A stretch of 64,000 bases of DNA, from NCBI GenBank assembly GCA_934636825.1, contig CAKUBG010000005.1, forward strand, positions 52,390 to 116,389, read 5' to 3'. The position numbers and the translations under genes were made by a program. The notes below the pieces were generated by a model, which worked only from the letters and a program-made list of their open reading frames with translations, ran no database searches and was not told the DNA's origin. Shown one piece after another: positions 7,938 through 17,667 of this stretch. Every line of letters begins with the position of its first letter. The stretch's first letter is position 1. Origin of the DNA: an uncultured bacterium (GTDB taxonomy: Bacteria > Vulcanimicrobiota > Xenobia > Xenobiales > Xenobiaceae).

Positions 7938-9815
7938 ATGAAATGTCTGCCTGTTGAAGAATCAAATTGGCGTTGTTTAAAATCTGCTTGTCAAATTGCT
8001 GCTGTTGCCTTTATGGCAAGTTTTATTCTTTATCTTGTAACTTTGGCTCCGGCTATTCCGCCCGGCTTTGATAGTGCAGAATTGATTGGCGCTTGTGCTG
8101 CTGGCGGCATTGCCCATCCTCCCGGCTATCCGCTTTATACTATGCTGGGTTGGTTGCTTTGCTCGTTGGGGTTGGCCGCCCCGGCTCTAACGATGAATGT
8201 CTTTTCGGCTTTGTGCTCAGCTGCTGCTTGTGCTTGTTTAGCTTTCGGCTTATTTTTGACGCTTAATTCCGCTTGGGGAGCTTTGGTTGGCGCTTTCTGT
8301 TTCGCTTTTGCTTTGAGCCCTTGGCGCATGGCAGTTGGAGCTGAAGTCTTTGCTTTGCACTTATTCTTTCTCAGCTTATTGGCGGCTTTGGCGGTAGTTT
8401 ATAAAAAAATGTCTGCTTGGCGCCCTTATATGCTGTGGATTTTGAGTTTCATTCTGGGGCTTTCTTTTTGCCATCACCATACAACGGCGCTTTTTCTTCC
8501 GGGACTGGCTATATTTCTATATCTGAGCAACCAAAGCTATGATTCGTCTTCTGAAAGCAAAGCCTCAAAGCCGAAAGCCAAGCAAGGTGCCATGTTTAGC
8601 CGCTGCGCTGTTATAAGCGTTGCTTGCTTGTGCTTCGTATTGGGATTGCTCCCTTATCTTTGGCTTATAGGTAGGGCACGCTTTTTAACTGCCCAGGCCG
8701 AGCCCTTTGTGGCCTTTAATTGGGGCAATCCCTCAAGTTGGACAAATTTTTGCTGGGTTGTGACGCGCAGCGGCTACGGCAGTTTGCAACTGAGCACCAA
8801 AGGTGACGGCGCTTCCGGGGCGGCTTCACTGGCTTATTGGCTATGGTCATTGGTTTTTAAGCAATTCAAGCTTTTTGCCGCAGCACTGGGGCTGTGGGGA
8901 ATAGCCGTGGCTTGGAAGAAGCAACGGGAATTTTTTTGGCTTTTTGGTTGTCTTTTAGCTTTGGCAGGGCCTATCTGGGCTTTATATGCAGCCCAACCGG
9001 ATAGCGAAGGCTATCAAGAAATGATGGAGCGCTTTTTCTGCTCTTCATATTTGGCCTTTGGAGCCTTTATCGGCTGTGGGGCTGCAAGTTTAACCAATTT
9101 GGCGACACTTAAACAAGAAGCAAAAATAAAGAAGTGCTTGATTTACATTGCTTTGGTGGCTGCTTTGCTTTGGCCTCTGTCGTCTAATTGGAATGGAGCT
9201 TCCGAGCATGGGCAATATTTAGTTAATGATACTCTGCTCTATATGGCTACTTCTATACCTGATAAAGCTGTGGTGGTTGCTCAAAATGATGCTGTTTGTG
9301 GCGGTTTAATTTATGCCAAAGCTGTATTAAAGCGCGATTTTGTATTTATTCCGGTGGGAGTTTGCCATTCGCCCTGGTTTGTAGATTCGTTGCCATTTGC
9401 TTATGCTCAAACTTTAAAAACGCAAGGGCTGGCGGCTATGTTGGATCTGGCTTGGCGTGAAGGACGTGCCGTTTATTTTGACGACGAGCAAACAGCCGGA
9501 CAGTGCGGATTGGAATATGTGCCTTCGCATTATATTGTGCGCCAAGGATTGTTGTTTCGCTATGTAGGCAACGAAGAAAAAATATATGCTTCGGAAACAA
9601 ACCTTCGGCAATATCGCCTCCGGGCGCAGCGTGAGTTGGAAGAAGCGGTTAAGCAATATCATGCCGATTCTTACACAAAAAAGGCACGTCCATTTTGGCA
9701 TAAATTTATGCTCAACAAATGGGAACGTGCCCGCGAAGCTTTGGATGAAAACGCCGAATTAAGCAAAATCGAACAATTTTGCCTACATGCTGAAGAGGCA
9801 GCTAATGAGAATTAG
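7938..9815 (+). CDS. DUF2723 family multi-pass membrane protein (O-mannosyltransferase-like)
   Basis: 625 residues. About ten hydrophobic helices occupy residues 20-420, followed by a soluble C-terminal domain. The first loop carries the DUF2723 signature PPGFD45-SAE48 and AHPPGYPLY (59-67), the acidic loop seen in GT-C-fold enzymes that take lipid-linked sugars; related proteins are protein O-glycosyltransferases. The activity here is inferred. The long C-terminal region (about 420-625) has a Tyr/Glu/Arg-rich character. It overlaps the convergent nucleotidyltransferase gene by 14 bases at its 3' end. Codon use matches its neighbours. Confidence 0.85.
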   Translation: MKCLPVEESNWRCLKSACQIAAVAFMASFILYLVTLAPAIPPGFDSAELIGACAAGGIAHPPGYPLYTMLGWLLCSLGLAAPALTMNVFSALCSAAACACLAFGLFLTLNSAWGALVGAFCFAFALSPWRMAVGAEVFALHLFFLSLLAALAVVYKKMSAWRPYMLWILSFILGLSFCHHHTTALFLPGLAIFLYLSNQSYDSSSESKASKPKAKQGAMFSRCAVISVACLCFVLGLLPYLWLIGRARFLTAQAEPFVAFNWGNPSSWTNFCWVVTRSGYGSLQLSTKGDGASGAASLAYWLWSLVFKQFKLFAAALGLWGIAVAWKKQREFFWLFGCLLALAGPIWALYAAQPDSEGYQEMMERFFCSSYLAFGAFIGCGAASLTNLATLKQEAKIKKCLIYIALVAALLWPLSSNWNGASEHGQYLVNDTLLYMATSIPDKAVVVAQNDAVCGGLIYAKAVLKRDFVFIPVGVCHSPWFVDSLPFAYAQTLKTQGLAAMLDLAWREGRAVYFDDEQTAGQCGLEYVPSHYIVRQGLLFRYVGNEEKIYASETNLRQYRLRAQRELEEAVKQYHADSYTKKARPFWHKFMLNKWERAREALDENAELSKIEQFCLHAEEAANEN

Positions 9816-10626
9816 TTAGGCGACGGCGAGCTTGCTCTAAAGATTCGGCGTCATCGATATTATAAGCCGTTTCCGCATAAGGGCTGACCACACCGCAACA
9901 AGGCAACTTCAACAATCTGGCGGCGGCTTCTTCGGCCATAGGAATAGTCAATTTACCTATGAGCAAATAAAACAATGTTTTTAAGCCTAAAATTCTGGCC
10001 AGTTTGAAAGGGTTTTTACGTCCGGCAGTTACTGCTGCCATAGCTTGTTTTATGGCTTCGGCAATATCGGCTCTTAGACAAGTTAAGCCGCCGCCACAGA
10101 AAGTGCCTTCTACCATTTTTACCCAAGTATGGCGTACTTCAGGATATTTTGCTTGAGAAACGGCTTTGTCCAAAAAACCATACCACAAAACATTATGTGG
10201 CTTAGTACTGCATCTATCCAGAAAATCGTCAACGGCTTCTGTAGTTAAAAAAGGTAGATCGCCGGCAACCAACAGTACGGGATCGTGGCTTGAAGGCAAA
10301 GCTTGGAGTCCTGAAAACAAAGATTGTATCAGACTGGAACCAGCCGGAGCCACCTCGTCGACACCTTCCCACTCTGGCCCCAAATCTTCTTTTTTTACTG
10401 GGCTTACTAGGATAATGCGGCGGATACGCTGTGATTGGCGCAAAGCTGCCAAAGTGTAGGCGCTCATGGGTTTATTCCCCAGCATAATATGGCCTTTGCC
10501 GGGTACTTCCGGCTCTGAAGCGGGCAGATCTTTTAGTCGGCCACCTGCCAAAAGAACCGCATCGATAGGTATATCAAATTTGTCTTCGGGGTTTGCTAAA
10601 TTCTTGGGCATTGTTGAATCACTCAT
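9802..10626 (-). CDS. MobA/IspD-like nucleotidyltransferase
   Basis: 274 residues. Rossmann-like nucleotidyltransferase fold: LLAGGR (25-30) for nucleotide binding, GKGHIMLGNKPMSAY (dimer/substrate loop with Lys), and VAGDLPFLT with the metal-binding Asp. This is the pattern of MobA, IspD and related enzymes that join an NTP to a phosphorylated acceptor. It sits directly after ispE (13 bases from ispE stop to this start), which fits a role near isoprenoid metabolism but does not prove it; it is not a standard IspD, lacking that family's typical motifs. The start is the second in-frame ATG (10626), which has AGGA upstream; an earlier ATG lies at 10638. Confidence 0.82.
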   Translation of the reverse strand: MSDSTMPKNLANPEDKFDIPIDAVLLAGGRLKDLPASEPEVPGKGHIMLGNKPMSAYTLAALRQSQRIRRIILVSPVKKEDLGPEWEGVDEVAPAGSSLIQSLFSGLQALPSSHDPVLLVAGDLPFLTTEAVDDFLDRCSTKPHNVLWYGFLDKAVSQAKYPEVRHTWVKMVEGTFCGGGLTCLRADIAEAIKQAMAAVTAGRKNPFKLARILGLKTLFYLLIGKLTIPMAEEAAARLLKLPCCGVVSPYAETAYNIDDAESLEQARRRLTNSH

Positions 10627-10639
10627 TCTTGCACACATC

Positions 10640-11575
10640 CTAAGCGAAGCGGGTTAAATAGACTCGCCCCAATTTTTCTAAGCTATGTAGCAATTCTGGC
10701 TGAGCTTGGACTTGCTGGTAAATTTTGGGGTTGAGCATAGCAAATATCGTAGAGCCGCTACCGCAAAGTTGGGCTGCTTGGCATCCCCAGGCGAGCAAAG
10801 CTTCTCTTATGGAGGTCAGTTCAGGTTGCATACTTTGAGCGGCTGGGTAGAGATCATTTTTCAATTCGTTGAGAAATAGAACTTGCCATAGGCTGGCATC
10901 TTGGGCATGAGGTGCAGGTTGATTCTCTAAAAGCTTGACTAAATTGGCGGAACATCCCTTAGCCGGGTGGCGTTTTCCTTCAGGCAATTGATCCCAGGCT
11001 TTGTAAACTTCCGGTGTGCTTAGTCCAAAAGGCGGAATGAGCAAAAGAACTCCCCAATCTTTAAAGAGCTCGGGAGTCGGCAACTTGCTCAGTTGCTCGC
11101 CCTTACCTAAACCGCGGGCTGTATTTTCCACCAAACCAAAGGCTACATCTGCTCCCAATTTAGCTGCTTCCGATAATAATACTTCATGGGATAGTTTCAA
11201 ATCATAGAGTTCATTTAAGCCCTTTAAAGCGGCTGCGCAATCGGCACTGCCGCCTCCAAGGCCGCCGCCGGCCGGTATATTTTTATGTAATTCAAAGTGA
11301 CAGGGCAATTCTTGTCCAGTAAGTTTTTGCAAAGCATTATGGGCTTTTAGTACCAAATTGTTTTGATCGGCACTTACTTCAAAACCGCAACCTATTTCGT
11401 CAACTATTTCTAAATCAGTCTTTGGGGCTTTACTTAATAAAAGTTTATCGGCTAACTCTAAACTTTGAAAAATTGTATCTAACTGATGATAGCCATTAGG
11501 CAAAGTATCCAACAATTCTAAAGTCAAATTTATTTTGGCTAGGGCCTGATAACTTAAAACATTTTGATTTTCCAT
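10640..11575 (-). CDS. ispE: 4-diphosphocytidyl-2-C-methyl-D-erythritol kinase
   Basis: 311 residues. IspE phosphorylates CDP-methylerythritol at the 2-hydroxyl in the MEP isoprenoid pathway. GHMP kinase features are clear: ALAKIN with Lys14, the ATP loop PAGGGLGGGSAD (101-112), LGAD143VAF with the catalytic Asp, and the C-terminal LCGSGSTIFA motif. Length and start agree with the family. It is followed with almost no gap by the nucleotidyltransferase, so the two form an operon. Confidence 0.95.
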   Translation of the reverse strand: MENQNVLSYQALAKINLTLELLDTLPNGYHQLDTIFQSLELADKLLLSKAPKTDLEIVDEIGCGFEVSADQNNLVLKAHNALQKLTGQELPCHFELHKNIPAGGGLGGGSADCAAALKGLNELYDLKLSHEVLLSEAAKLGADVAFGLVENTARGLGKGEQLSKLPTPELFKDWGVLLLIPPFGLSTPEVYKAWDQLPEGKRHPAKGCSANLVKLLENQPAPHAQDASLWQVLFLNELKNDLYPAAQSMQPELTSIREALLAWGCQAAQLCGSGSTIFAMLNPKIYQQVQAQPELLHSLEKLGRVYLTRFA

Positions 11576-11661
11576 GAGAATATACCTTATTTTGCATTTA
11601 TAAGTTGATTTTTATCGCGTTTAACAAACAGCTTTGCTCAATGCGACACAAACAAAAAAAA

Positions 11662-11697
11662 TCCCCCACTTGCCGAGCGTGCCCGAATAGTGGGGGA
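11662..11697 (-). terminator. intrinsic terminator
   Basis: TCCCCCACT / AGTGGGGGA form a perfect 9-bp stem followed on the minus strand by TTTTTTTTG. It ends the DUF3857 gene at 11722 before ispE. Confidence 0.88.
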
Positions 11698-11721
11698 ATG
11701 ATGTCGAGGATTAGAATAATT

Positions 11722-13764
11722 TTACTCTTCCGAAGTTTCGTCTTTAGCCTCTTTGGTTTTTTCTGTTGGAACTTTGAGAGCCAACTTATAGGCTAAGGGA
11801 GACTTGAAAGTGGACAGTTGAGCTTTAGCCAACTCTTCAAGTTGAGCAAACTTGTCTTTGTAAATCCAGGTAAAGTTTATCTGGGTACGGCTGTAGAACC
11901 ATACTTCCGAGCCTTTAACTACTGTTTTACAAGTGTAGGAACCTACATCATTGCTTAAAGTCATATCCTGAGGTTGAGCTACCACCTTGCTATCTTGAGG
12001 AAGAATTACATGGTAGCGTATTTCATCGATAAAAGGAGCATCAAAACGAACAGGATAGAGGCGAGAAGCGCTATTGAGGCCGGCTTGCAAAGACTGACCT
12101 TGGGTTATGGGCAAAGGAGTCTCAAAACGATCCCTTTCGCGACTGTAGCGAGCGTAGTTGGCAAATTGTACGGAAGTACCTACGGTTACCGGCGCCTGGT
12201 TGTCCATTTCGGCGGGGAAGAAGTTGGCATAGGGAATTGTTTGGAAGCAGAAGTTGCTGTTAAACTTACCTATAATCCAATTTACCATTTCTTTGCGCTG
12301 GGCATCAGTTAAAGCTTGAGCTTGTCCTTCAGCGGTAAGCAAAATGTTAGCACGGGGGCCGTTGTAGGTAATGTCGGCATTGAGCTGACCTATGCCACTG
12401 GCTTCGATACGTCCCTCCATATTGTAAGAACAAATATTGTCTTCCGGAGAACCTATAGGAGCGCTTATCAAGCGGCCGGGCTTAGAGCTATGAGGCGAAG
12501 GAAGCTCGAGCATAGCTGAGCCTTGCCAACCTAAGTTGGGCGCATTAAGAGCAGAGCCTGGCAAAGAGGGATCGATCCACCAAGTTTTGCCGCCGGGATC
12601 GGAAACTTTGAGCAAAAATTGGCTAAAATAGGTAGGTATGGGAGGTAATTCAGCCATGGTCTGCAGATCGGAACTGGCAGCCATATATACGTTAACTCTC
12701 AAACCGGCCCTTTTTAAAAGGGCTCCGGTCAGATAAGCTGCGTCTTGATAGGTGAGCAACTTGGAAGCAGTGGCTTGCTTGAAATCGACAGAACGCCAGA
12801 TATTTTGATCTTTATCTAAGACAGAAAACTTGGACATATAACCGAGTACGTCTTGTATGCGCTGTTCGGCAGGTTTACCTACCGAAGTGATGCGGCTGCA
12901 AAGCATACTCAAAGAGGCGTCGCTGTCGGAAGTATTTTTATCCCAAACTTCGGCAGCCCATTTGCTGAGATCTTTCCAATTGGCAAAACTAGAAGCAGCT
13001 ACATATTTGTAGTAGTTGAAAGACGAGGGCATACTGACATTGCTAGTAATAGCGTCAAAAGCTTCCTTCGTTTCCCAGAAGTAGGTACGCTTTCCTTTGC
13101 TCTCGGTTATTTTGGGAGAACTCAGGTAGGACACATTGGAAAAAGTGTAGGCTTTTTCTTGTGAAGGTACGCTCACTTTGTAAGTAGAGTGCAAAATGGG
13201 CAAATCATTTTGCAAGTAAGAACAAGCCCACCATTGCTTATCTTTTCTGGGCGCATATTTAGTCTTGACGGAATATTCAATTACTGATCCCACTTCAACG
13301 TTAGGAAATTCCGCTATGTAAATTTGACGATCTTGGTAAATAGGAGCACCATTGATGGCAGCTATAGTTTTGAAATTGGCTGCTGGCACTTCGGTGACTT
13401 GTCCATTAGGACTAATCGTGCGGGCGTATTCAAATTCTATAGTTTCAAAAGAAGCGTCAAAATTTCTAGGGTAAAGACGGAAAAGTTTTACGCCTTCTTC
13501 ATTAAGAAGCTTAATAGCGTTATGCTCTGTCGCTTCAGCGGAATAATCTTCGTTGAGCTGATAAGTAAGGTCATCTTCCAGAATAAGGGCGCAAGCATTC
13601 GGATATTCTTTCAATCCTGGGGAATTAAAGAAACGACTGTCCGGTTTGGAAGGCGAATCGGCAGCTTGCACACTCAAAGGAAGTGTTGCCAATATAAATG
13701 CGGCTGCATACAAAAAGTGTTTGAACTTTTTGCTAAGAATCTGCGGCCTAAAATTAAACTTCAT
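11722..13764 (-). CDS. exported DUF3857 / transglutaminase-like protein, probably inactive
   Basis: 680 residues. A signal peptide with cleavage near SVQA-A directs it out of the cytoplasm. A DUF3857 beta-domain (about 50-220) is followed by a transglutaminase-like core and a C-terminal beta domain. In the core, the place of the family's Cys-Lys-Asp (usually GdCKDkA) reads LTYQDAAYLTGALLKRAGL, so the nucleophilic Cys is Tyr; the usual histidine also seems missing (FSQFLLKVSD) while WWIDPS keeps the Asp. It is therefore probably a structural or binding protein. The start is the ATG at 13764, with GAGG upstream; the frame extends to 13782. Role unknown. Confidence 0.85.
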   Translation of the reverse strand: MKFNFRPQILSKKFKHFLYAAAFILATLPLSVQAADSPSKPDSRFFNSPGLKEYPNACALILEDDLTYQLNEDYSAEATEHNAIKLLNEEGVKLFRLYPRNFDASFETIEFEYARTISPNGQVTEVPAANFKTIAAINGAPIYQDRQIYIAEFPNVEVGSVIEYSVKTKYAPRKDKQWWACSYLQNDLPILHSTYKVSVPSQEKAYTFSNVSYLSSPKITESKGKRTYFWETKEAFDAITSNVSMPSSFNYYKYVAASSFANWKDLSKWAAEVWDKNTSDSDASLSMLCSRITSVGKPAEQRIQDVLGYMSKFSVLDKDQNIWRSVDFKQATASKLLTYQDAAYLTGALLKRAGLRVNVYMAASSDLQTMAELPPIPTYFSQFLLKVSDPGGKTWWIDPSLPGSALNAPNLGWQGSAMLELPSPHSSKPGRLISAPIGSPEDNICSYNMEGRIEASGIGQLNADITYNGPRANILLTAEGQAQALTDAQRKEMVNWIIGKFNSNFCFQTIPYANFFPAEMDNQAPVTVGTSVQFANYARYSRERDRFETPLPITQGQSLQAGLNSASRLYPVRFDAPFIDEIRYHVILPQDSKVVAQPQDMTLSNDVGSYTCKTVVKGSEVWFYSRTQINFTWIYKDKFAQLEELAKAQLSTFKSPLAYKLALKVPTEKTKEAKDETSEE

Positions 13765-13865
13765 AAACAAAATCCTCGACAAACTAAAACAGACACACTG
13801 CCGGTATTTAATCCTAACAGGCGCCTATTGTTTCGTGTATCTTCTCTTTTTCAAGAAAAAATTTG

Positions 13866-14162
13866 TTATTTGCCCTTTTTCTTATCGCCTTTAGTCTCGT
13901 CCGATTTATCGAGTGAAGTGTGACCGCTCTTCTGACTGGGCTTAGGAAGAGAAATTACTTCTTCCTCTAAGCCGGCCGCTCTGGCTACGTCATCGTCAGT
14001 CGCTCCTTGTAAATTTGCCAAAACTGTTAATAAGATGGCAGCTTTTTCCAAATTTTCTTCTATGGCGTGCAGACGAATAAGAATGATGACGGGAACGGTT
14101 ACACCGATAATTACCAGCGCAATGGCGCATAGCAGCAATGCGGTGCTAATAGTTGTAGACAT
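13866..14162 (-). CDS. small single-pass membrane protein, unknown
   Basis: 98 residues. One strongly hydrophobic helix (about 6-31) is followed by an amphipathic segment (HAIEENLEKAAILLTVLANL) and an acidic then lysine-rich tail (KGDKKKGK). GGGAGG lies eight bases before the ATG. It is 84 bases upstream of the DUF3857 gene on the same strand, so the two may be cotranscribed. Not a recognised family. Confidence 0.7.
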   Translation of the reverse strand: MSTTISTALLLCAIALVIIGVTVPVIILIRLHAIEENLEKAAILLTVLANLQGATDDDVARAAGLEEEVISLPKPSQKSGHTSLDKSDETKGDKKKGK

Positions 14163-14210
14163 GCTTTTATCCTCCCTGTTGAATGTGGCCGCCGACTAAG
14201 CGAGTAAAAT

Positions 14211-14247
14211 TATGTCAAACATAAAAACAATATGTTGATTTGACATA
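14211..14247. promoter_or_regulatory. TATGTCAAA / TTTGACATA dyad
   Basis: TATGTCAAA (14211-14219) and TTTGACATA (14239-14247) form a 9-bp inverted repeat with a 19-base spacer upstream of the small membrane protein gene. Single copies of TATGTCAAA occur at 7299-7307 and 7822-7830, and TATGTCAA at 293-300, all intergenic. TTTGACATA contains a -35-like TTGACA, so it may mark promoters or a shared operator. Confidence 0.4.
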
Positions 14248-14346
14248 CGCTATGTTGTGAAGCGCAAAAAGCTGAGCTTACTTGCACCCTTTGCCACGTA
14301 AACTGTGAACGAATATTTTCTTCCATTACGTGAACTTACCTTCACC

Positions 14347-16437
14347 CTATTTTTGAGCTTTCGTTTTAAAGTGGCGCGTGTCATATATTTTTAATAGGTA
14401 TAATTTTGGGGTAACTTCTCCGGGAATTAGGTCTTTTTCGTAAGAATATTCCTCTATAATCTTTACCGGCGGTCCAAAAATAACTTCTAGCCTTTGACAA
14501 ATATCTTTAAAGACAGCTTGTCCCTGATCCGGGGCTACTGTATAAGCTCCACTGCGGGGGCGGTGACTACACAGCCGCTCACTTACAGCAATTAAATTGT
14601 AACCTTCATGTTGTATAGCTTCCAAATCGTTGCGACTAAAATGACGGGGTATGTATTGACTGCCCAAGTCACTTATAAAGCCCAGAAAGCTTTGGTCTAC
14701 CAAAGCTTGTTTGTCAAAGAGCCAAACGTCTTTACCGCTATTGTAAAGATGGCGCGAAAACAAACCTCTGTTGCGATCTATAACTAAGCGCAAATCCACC
14801 AAAGTAAGATCTGGGTCATAGTAAAAATTATGGTTATAATCGCTGGTCGCTTGCCAAGGTCGTCGCCCTAGAGGAACAAAGATCGCGCTTTCTGATAAAT
14901 GTTGTTGTGACTGGGCGTAATTGCTTATGGCTGGAGCGAGCTTGGTAGAGGGCCAAGGCAATTGCTTGCGTTGTATGGCTTCGCCAAAAGGCAAAATAAT
15001 AGCGGCAACCGTTATTATAGCTAACAATTGAGGAGAAAATTTTTTGTTATCTCGCAGTGCTTCCAGGCTCATGGCTACACAAATCGCTGCGGCAATGGCA
15101 AATAATAATATAGTTTGGCATGGCCAGAACAACTTGTTTAGGAGCGGCATATGGTCGCAAAAAAATTTGTAAGGCAAGGGAATAGGGTGGCCTTGCCAGC
15201 AAACCAATTGGGCTTTGTGCTTGAGAAACGGCCCTAAGGGCAGCCAATAAAAGGCTGCGGCGGCCCAACACCAAAACTTCAGCCGACTCTTGTTTTTAAG
15301 CTCGGCTTGCGTGCAAAGCAACAAAAAAGCCAGCACGACCATTAGGCTGATATTGGCTGAAAATGTCGCTTCTGTGGGAACGCTTTGCGGAGGATTGATA
15401 GGAGTGCTTAAGCCTTTGGTCGGCTGAACGAAAGCGTAAAAAGCTTCACACGAATAGGCAATGCTCTGTCTGTAAAGCGTTGACACGTCGGGAACGCGCC
15501 CAGGATCGGGACGAACCAATCCGGGAATATTGTCGTGAGAAAATAGACGCGTCAAGTAAGGATGAGCAGCTGGCAAAATTATTACACTGAAGCTTAAAAC
15601 AAACAGAAGCAAGCTGCTCCAAGTTTCAATATTAAATTTCAGCTTAAATGAAGGAAGCTTTTTCTCCCTTCCCCAACAAAGGGCCGCCGCTGTGGCATGA
15701 TAGAGCGCAAAGAACAACACAAAAATTACGGCAAAATGGCCATAAAACCAATAATTGCAGGCTGTCAGAGCTAGGAGGGTTCCGCAACGGGCCCATTTCC
15801 CCGGATCATTTTGTCCCCAAGCTAAAAGAAAACTGCCAATAAAAAAGACTGGCCAAAAAGTTTGCGCTTCGATAATGCGTCCTGTGCTTAACAAGAACCA
15901 TTGCCAAGGGTTAAAGGCAAAAAGGAGCCCTCCTAAAAAAGCTGAGCTGGGACGACAGCCCATTTTGCCGCAGAGCCAACGCGCAGCCAGAGCATCGGCC
16001 ACTACGATAAGGATACACTTTACGTTGTAATAGAGGGGAAAGCCAAACAATTTGGCTAGAGGCCAAGTCCAGACAAAATCCAGACCGTTAGCTACACTGC
16101 TGCGTTCTCCAAAACTGACTAAATGATTATATAGTTCCGGAAGTCTGGCTAGAGATCCGGTTAGGCCGTAATTAGTGATAAAAAAGTGGAAAGTTTGATA
16201 ATAATATTGCTCCCAGGAATGATAGATCCAGAGCGTTTGTGCTGTATTTTCGTGACCCAAATAGCCTATAACAGCTTGTTTAGCTTGCCAAATAAATGAA
16301 CCGGCGCACAAGATAGACAGCAAAACATAAAAAATCGCCGAGAAGCGAAAGTCGCAAAATGAATCCGCGTGGGCAAAAAAATCTTTTACGGCAAATGTGC
16401 TGTGGGCTGAAGTTTGGCTTTTATTTTCGTCTGGCAT
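14347..16437 (-). CDS. large polytopic membrane protein, GT-C glycosyltransferase-like
   Basis: 696 residues with about 11-13 hydrophobic helices between residues 30 and 490 and a soluble C-terminal domain (about 500-696). Architecture and the phrases LLGGLLFAFNPWQWF and LDFVWTWPLAKLFG resemble the divergent gene at 17668, and both resemble GT-C membrane glycosyltransferases. The first extracytoplasmic loop, where GT-C enzymes carry Asp/Glu, reads GHENTAQTLW, so the acidic motif is altered. It follows the lipoprotein-like gene 16473-17552 by 35 bases on the same strand. A role in cell-surface glycan assembly is inferred. Confidence 0.75.
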   Translation of the reverse strand: MPDENKSQTSAHSTFAVKDFFAHADSFCDFRFSAIFYVLLSILCAGSFIWQAKQAVIGYLGHENTAQTLWIYHSWEQYYYQTFHFFITNYGLTGSLARLPELYNHLVSFGERSSVANGLDFVWTWPLAKLFGFPLYYNVKCILIVVADALAARWLCGKMGCRPSSAFLGGLLFAFNPWQWFLLSTGRIIEAQTFWPVFFIGSFLLAWGQNDPGKWARCGTLLALTACNYWFYGHFAVIFVLFFALYHATAAALCWGREKKLPSFKLKFNIETWSSLLLFVLSFSVIILPAAHPYLTRLFSHDNIPGLVRPDPGRVPDVSTLYRQSIAYSCEAFYAFVQPTKGLSTPINPPQSVPTEATFSANISLMVVLAFLLLCTQAELKNKSRLKFWCWAAAAFYWLPLGPFLKHKAQLVCWQGHPIPLPYKFFCDHMPLLNKLFWPCQTILLFAIAAAICVAMSLEALRDNKKFSPQLLAIITVAAIILPFGEAIQRKQLPWPSTKLAPAISNYAQSQQHLSESAIFVPLGRRPWQATSDYNHNFYYDPDLTLVDLRLVIDRNRGLFSRHLYNSGKDVWLFDKQALVDQSFLGFISDLGSQYIPRHFSRNDLEAIQHEGYNLIAVSERLCSHRPRSGAYTVAPDQGQAVFKDICQRLEVIFGPPVKIIEEYSYEKDLIPGEVTPKLYLLKIYDTRHFKTKAQK

Positions 16438-16472
16438 GATTTCACAATTGGCAAAGTGTTGGCAAAATAAGG

Positions 16473-17552
16473 CTATCTAACTTCAGGAGGTGGCGGCCCT
16501 TCTCGTTCAATGGGAGGAATGGCGGGGTTTAATTCCTTACGCAGAGCAGCCTCTGATTCCGATAAAGCAAGAGATTCTTTTATTAGGTGCAAAGTTTTAG
16601 GGTAGAGTAAATCCTGTACAAACCGTTTATCTAGTGCTTTTATTTCTGGCTCTCGAAGCAAAACTTCCCATTGCTTTTCTGGGATTAACTTGACGGCTTC
16701 GTCATGTAAAATGCTTAAACGCAATGACGATATTCTGAGTCTTTCCAGTATAATTAAGCATTCTTGAGCTTGTTGAGACTGAAGTTTTGGGTGGGCAATT
16801 TGGCAAAGGTTCTGCAGAGAAATAAGTATTCTCAGAGGATGAAGTTCCAATTGAGAGGCTTTTTTTAGCAACCGGTGACGCTCTGGCGAAAGTGCAAAAC
16901 CTGGGGCGGAGGACAGTGGCAAAGGCGCTGTATTTAAGGGAGGTAAACTGAGATTGCGATATAGTCTCAATGTTTTCTCTTCAGCGGCTATATCTTTTCG
17001 ATCGCCTCGGAGCACTTCTGCAAGTGAATCCAGATCTTGCAAGCGACCATAAGCGGCCCAGTGGGCATTTTTCTTCAAAACAGAAATTGCTTTAGTATAA
17101 GTTCTTATATCCGAACCTTCGGAGCCTCCACAAGAGTAAGGAGTCAATGAATCATCTAGACTGAGAAAAACTCGCAGTTGTTCGGTAGAGAGGCGCTCAT
17201 ATAACTGAGAATATAGGTTTAGACTATTATCGACTTCTTGTTCGGCCAAGTTTTCCAATAAAGCAAAATGTTGACTGTCGGCGACCGATAGCGGCCAGAG
17301 ACCTTTTTTTTGTAATAGCTTTTGACAGCGCTTAAGTCCGAGCCAGTCTAGGCAAACTTGGCTATTTTCTACATTTCTTAGCGGATTAAAACCGCTACCT
17401 TTGGTAAAAACATAGCCTTCGCGACGCATTTCATATCCGTCTACACTTTCGCGACAGCTGCAAGTGAGTAAAGCCAACTCCACTACAAGTACAAAAGTTA
17501 AACTGACAATAGCTATAAAAACGTATTTTTTTGAAGTTTGGCTCGCCGTCAT
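16473..17552 (-). CDS. membrane-anchored or lipoprotein-like protein, unknown
   Basis: 359 residues. An N-terminal hydrophobic helix (about 11-31) ends in ALLTCSC, close to a lipobox but with Thr at -1, so lipidation is uncertain. The rest is mostly helical and Leu-rich, with a Pro-rich C-terminus (PPIEREGPPPPEVR). No catalytic motif or family was recognised. It is 35 bases upstream of, and probably cotranscribed with, the polytopic membrane protein 14347-16437, and divergent from the related membrane protein at 17668. Confidence 0.7.
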   Translation of the reverse strand: MTASQTSKKYVFIAIVSLTFVLVVELALLTCSCRESVDGYEMRREGYVFTKGSGFNPLRNVENSQVCLDWLGLKRCQKLLQKKGLWPLSVADSQHFALLENLAEQEVDNSLNLYSQLYERLSTEQLRVFLSLDDSLTPYSCGGSEGSDIRTYTKAISVLKKNAHWAAYGRLQDLDSLAEVLRGDRKDIAAEEKTLRLYRNLSLPPLNTAPLPLSSAPGFALSPERHRLLKKASQLELHPLRILISLQNLCQIAHPKLQSQQAQECLIILERLRISSLRLSILHDEAVKLIPEKQWEVLLREPEIKALDKRFVQDLLYPKTLHLIKESLALSESEAALRKELNPAIPPIEREGPPPPEVR

Positions 17553-17667
17553 ATGAGTGCAAAGCCCTTCGTATAGGGGAAAAGGAAAACCTGCTTTAGA
17601 AATAGCAGCCTTCTTTATGGTGGTTTAATACTGATTTGAAGCCTATTTTTTGAGCGCAGGTTAATTC

